DNA from: Ceriagrion tenellum
Lineage: Eukaryota > Arthropoda > Insecta > Odonata > Coenagrionidae
Assembly: GCA_963169105.1 (NCBI GenBank)
Contig: OY720636.1
Coordinates: 73,396,123 to 73,460,122, forward strand
DNA: 64,000 nt
Reading direction: 5' to 3'
This document shows positions 61,284-64,000 of the stretch, piece by piece (position 1 is the stretch's first letter; each line of letters begins with the position of its first letter). Under the pieces are notes generated by a model, which was given only the letters and a program-made list of their open reading frames with translations, was not told the origin of the DNA and searched no databases. Position numbers and translations under genes: made by a program.

Positions 61284-61559
61284 GTAAGTGAAATTAATGT
61301 CATTTCATGTAATTAATTTATTTTTGCTAGTTGTGTATGATAATTTATAATTTACTTGTATTAACAAGAACCTCATTAAACAACCACTTGTAAACAAATA
61401 CAAAAGTGAACTGACACACCTTATGAGAAAGACTATAAAAATGTAGCAAGTGTAAATTGTTTTAGTCGCACAATATAAAAACTGAGTAAAATTTCATAGG
61501 ATGCAGAATGGCTATGTGAATGATGGCCAGTTTCATCTGTCAGTGGACCACATAAGATG

Positions 61560-62140
61560 CAGTATTGGCATTACTTATGCATTCAACTACTTCTTTGAAA
61601 AGGTACACTTGAAGGAGAACATCTCTGTCATTAATGAAGCGATAGGCAACATTATTATCCAGTGCAATGGGATAAATAAATATACAATTATGCATGATTA
61701 AATGTGTCTAGTTCCCTGGTCCAAGTAGAGATACCAGTATGTTTTATCAAGGAGTTGGTCCCACACACCATATTATTCCAAGAAAGCTTATTTTACAAGT
61801 CATCATCAGAAGATAAAATATCATAAAAACTGGAAAATTATCACTCCTGTATCTAATAAAAGAAGCAAACAAGACCTTGGAAACTACTGCCCCATATTGT
61901 TAACATTGCTATCATGCAATTTTCTTGATCACATAATCTTCCTAGGTAGTCAAAACTTCTTCCACAGCAGTGAGCAAAGCTTCCAGAAGATAGATCTTGG
62001 AAAACTCAGCTTTCACTCTTCCTCCATGATATTCTAAAATCATGCAAAGCTAAAAATCAAGCTGACATATTATTCCAGGTTTTTTTAATAGCTTTTGACG
62101 AGATTCCTCTCAAAACACTAACACTCATTGCAATCACGGA
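61560..62140 (+). pseudogene. non-LTR reverse transcriptase fragment, heavily decayed
   Basis: In shifting frames: FNYFFEKVHLKENISV, SSPGPSRDT, VCFIKELVPH, WKIITPVSNKRSKQDLGNYC, LDHIIF, then TQLSLFLHDILKSCKAKNQA, DILFQVFLIAFDEIPLKTL. The order is that of non-LTR RT (SPGPD.IP, WK...V.P..K.....L.NYRPI, E..I, Q..F...S..TQL....HDI..S......VD..FLDF.KAFD.VPH..LL). Many frameshifts. Confidence 0.7.
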
Positions 62141-62186
62141 TACACAGAATAACAGTGAATTTTCTTAATGTAAACATTTAGTAATA

Positions 62187-62250
62187 CAGTAGAGTGCCGT
62201 TTATCCATGGTAATGAAGGGGGAAGCCCAATCAGATAATCGAAAAAAAAA
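62187..62250 (+). repeat. solo Tigger-like terminal repeat
   Basis: CAGTAGAGTGCCGTTTATCC directly after TA (62185-62186), followed by AATGAAGGGGGAAGCC and ATCAGATAATCGAA and an A-run. Same family as 52400-52474. The partner end was not found, so it is a solo end or part of an element that extends through decayed sequence. Confidence 0.6.
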
Positions 62251-62499
62251 AAAACATAATCCATTCATTTTCCTAATAGTTTTGCCCTTAGTTTCAGCGC
62301 CATGGTTTCTTTGAGTCTTAAGCACTCATTCCGTTGAAATACTCGTTTTTCCAGCCATTACATTTACTGCCAATCATTCATTCCATTTATTTCTCCAAAA
62401 CATTTCACCAACTAAAATTATGCCTGTCGATTACATGCATTGAATGCACTATCATTTCGTGGAAAATTCAGTGATGAATCTTAATCTCTGATGCCCAAT

Positions 62500-63611
62500 G
62501 TGTCCCATTTTTATATGCATCGAAGCATCGCTTCACAATGTTTTTACAATTTTTTCATTTGGTGGACAACAGAAAATGCCCGAATCGTGCTGACCCTGAT
62601 TATGATCCTTGTTTGAAGTACCAGCCATTAGTTGATCATGCTAACCGTGTATTTCGACATAATTACACGCCACATGATAAAATGAGCATCGATGAAAGTC
62701 TTGTGGGGACCAAAAATAGAGCATCCTTATTGCAATATTTACCAAACAAGAAGCATCATCGATGGGGGGTCAAATTCTGGATGCTATGCGATTCAATGTC
62801 TAGTTATTGCCTTGCATTCTTCACATACAGAGGAGCTAGGTGTAAAACAGACAAAGCTGAAATACAAGAGTATGGATTGGGATATATTGTTGTAATGAAA
62901 CTTTTACAAAGAGGGAATTATTTTCAGAAGGGTTACAATGTGTTTATGGACAATTTCTTTGTGTGTGTACCCCTTGTTCGAAAACTTTACTCTCTTGGAA
63001 CCTACATAACTGGCACAGTGAGAAAAAATAGGAAATTTGTTCCAGAAAATTTCAAAAAAAAATTTTTAGTTGGCGAGAAATTATACTGTCGGTCAGTACC
63101 TGTTCTTGCCTGGGGATACCGAGAAAAATAACCTCAAAAAGTTCTTCCATTCTTCCTCTTTTCAGTAGAGCAACTGCATTAGATGAGGAAATAAAGAGTA
63201 ATATATGTGGGAATGAGCAAATTGTGCGGAAACCAGAAATAATTTGCCGTTACAACAAATTTATGGGAGGGATTGACACAGAAAGAGTGTGAAATATTGG
63301 AAGAAAGTGGCTTTCAATGTAATATCTAGAATGGTTCTAAATAGTTATGTTCTCTATAGGGAAAATTTCAAAGGACCTGGGAAACCTTAGTCAAGGCTGG
63401 CATTTATTATCAGCATCATTGAGAATTTGGGAAATGAGTGGGTTTCAATGATGGAATGCTCAACAAAAGTAGGGATTCAAAAACCGGATGCCAAAAAGAA
63501 GTCAATTGTTGTGTATGTAGCTCCAAAAACAAAAGAAAAAGATCCAGAACTGTCTGCATTAGATGTAATAAAGGCTTGCATGGGGAGTGTTTGGCCAAAC
63601 ACAAATGCTAA
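62500..63611 (+). pseudogene. piggyBac transposase (PGBD4-like), broken (copy 3)
   Basis: The frame 62538-63131 reads FTMFLQFFHLVDNRKCPNRA, YDPCLKYQPLVDHANRVF, DKMSIDESLVGTKNRASLLQ (catalytic D), KKHHRWGVKFWMLCDS, KGYNVFMDNFF (catalytic D) and GTYITGTVRKNRKFVPENF. After stops and frameshifts: ATALDEEIKSNI, RYNKFMGGIDTE (catalytic D region) and NSYVLYRENFKGPGKP. At the end (about 63500-63611) is the cysteine-rich domain CVCSSKNKRK, VCIRCNKGLHGECL with a stop at 63609. Its N-terminus upstream of about 62500 is decayed. No TTAA-flanked ends recognised. Confidence 0.9.
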
Positions 63612-64000
63612 TGGGGTCAAAAGTACTACTTCATATAATGCATTGCATCCCATTACCATATAGGAATATTTGCGTAAAATTTTTGTATGATAAAGTATAA
63701 TATGTAGAAATTTTAAATATACCATTCATTATTTGATAAATTTACGGGTTACATAAGTTATATTATTTGTAACAAAAATTTTGAGTTTCATTTAAAAAAA
63801 TTTTTGTACAAAATATTTTTTTTAATTTTTTTTTTATTTTTGAACCTTTATAATATTTTTTATACAAAATATAATATGTTTTCAAACTTAACTTAAAATT
63901 CCAAATTCCTAAACCAAAAAACAAGCTAGCAAAAATTATTTGAAAAAAAGGTTGAAATTCGCAGAAATAAGGCGTGAGCTTTCTGGGCTTGAAAACCAAA

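Larger units (their letters stand above)
61284..64000. other. TRRAP intron 27, incomplete, with mobile-element remnants
   Basis: Holds an RT fragment (61560-62140), a solo Tigger-like end (62187-62250) and a piggyBac transposase pseudogene (62500-63611). The end of the window is AT-rich with no exon. Confidence 0.8.

Noticed and set aside
61501..61701. Open frame after exon 27, first taken as a possible next TRRAP exon
   Set aside because: It does not match the conserved VLWLLSFDDD continuation, has no suitable acceptor/donor pair in phase, and its sequence leads into a reverse-transcriptase fragment.
1..64000. CRISPR arrays, tRNA, rRNA, operon-like gene clusters
   Set aside because: No regularly spaced repeats, no cloverleaf or rRNA-like sequence noticed, and all coding structure is eukaryotic and intron-split.

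Overview
The window looks like nuclear DNA from an arthropod, most likely an insect that is not a fly and has a large, transposon-rich genome. It is AT-rich. It carries one split gene with GT-AG introns from about 0.1 to 13 kb. Its repeats (piggyBac, pogo/Tigger, mariner, CR1/Jockey-type and RLE-type non-LTR, Penelope) form a typical arthropod mixture. The species cannot be named from what is visible.

Host gene. The only cellular gene I can support is the central-to-C-terminal part of TRRAP (Drosophila Nipped-A, yeast Tra1), the pseudokinase scaffold of the SAGA and TIP60/NuA4 histone acetyltransferase complexes. It is on the + strand. I resolved 27 coding exons between 4280 and 61283. Every junction keeps phase, and together they give 5349 coding bases (1783 codons) with no internal stop. 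Exons 1 to 20 build the HEAT-repeat solenoid. Exons 21 to 27 carry the FAT-domain region. The 5' exons, the last part of FAT, the pseudokinase domain and the FATC end lie outside the window. Exon 4 has two in-frame donors, and intron 10 holds a phase-compatible candidate cassette exon.

Intron archaeology. Intron 3 (5.0-10.6 kb) has three TTAA-flanked piggyBac-type MITEs and a 340-bp tandem duplication. Intron 7 (14.3-22.9 kb) has a long symmetrical hairpin and a pogo element (15798-22053, TA target duplication) that contains a nearly complete piggyBac transposase pseudogene and a Penelope fragment. Intron 12 (27.0-32.6 kb) has a Tigger-like element of 2.8 kb with matching ends. Intron 14 (33.1-46.2 kb) is a nest: a piggyBac transposase is split by a CR1-like retrotransposon and an RLE-type (R4/Dong-like) retrotransposon, and further on a mariner sits in a minus-strand non-LTR element. 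Intron 18 has a 5'-truncated non-LTR copy. Intron 22 has two further R4/Dong-like copies in tandem, a second Penelope remnant and a reverse-transcriptase fragment. The last, incomplete intron has another RT fragment, a Tigger-like end and a third piggyBac transposase pseudogene.

None of the mobile-element coding regions is intact: all carry stops, frameshifts, truncations or lost catalytic residues. The picture is a highly conserved gene whose introns have collected several generations of insertions. I found no operon, CRISPR array, tRNA, rRNA or unknown defence-like system. The best leads for novelty are the RLE retroelement family near TTA repeats with its 0.6-kb deletion derivative, the paired TTAA elements that share one target site, the intronic 54-31-54 hairpin, and the two possible alternative splicing events in TRRAP.
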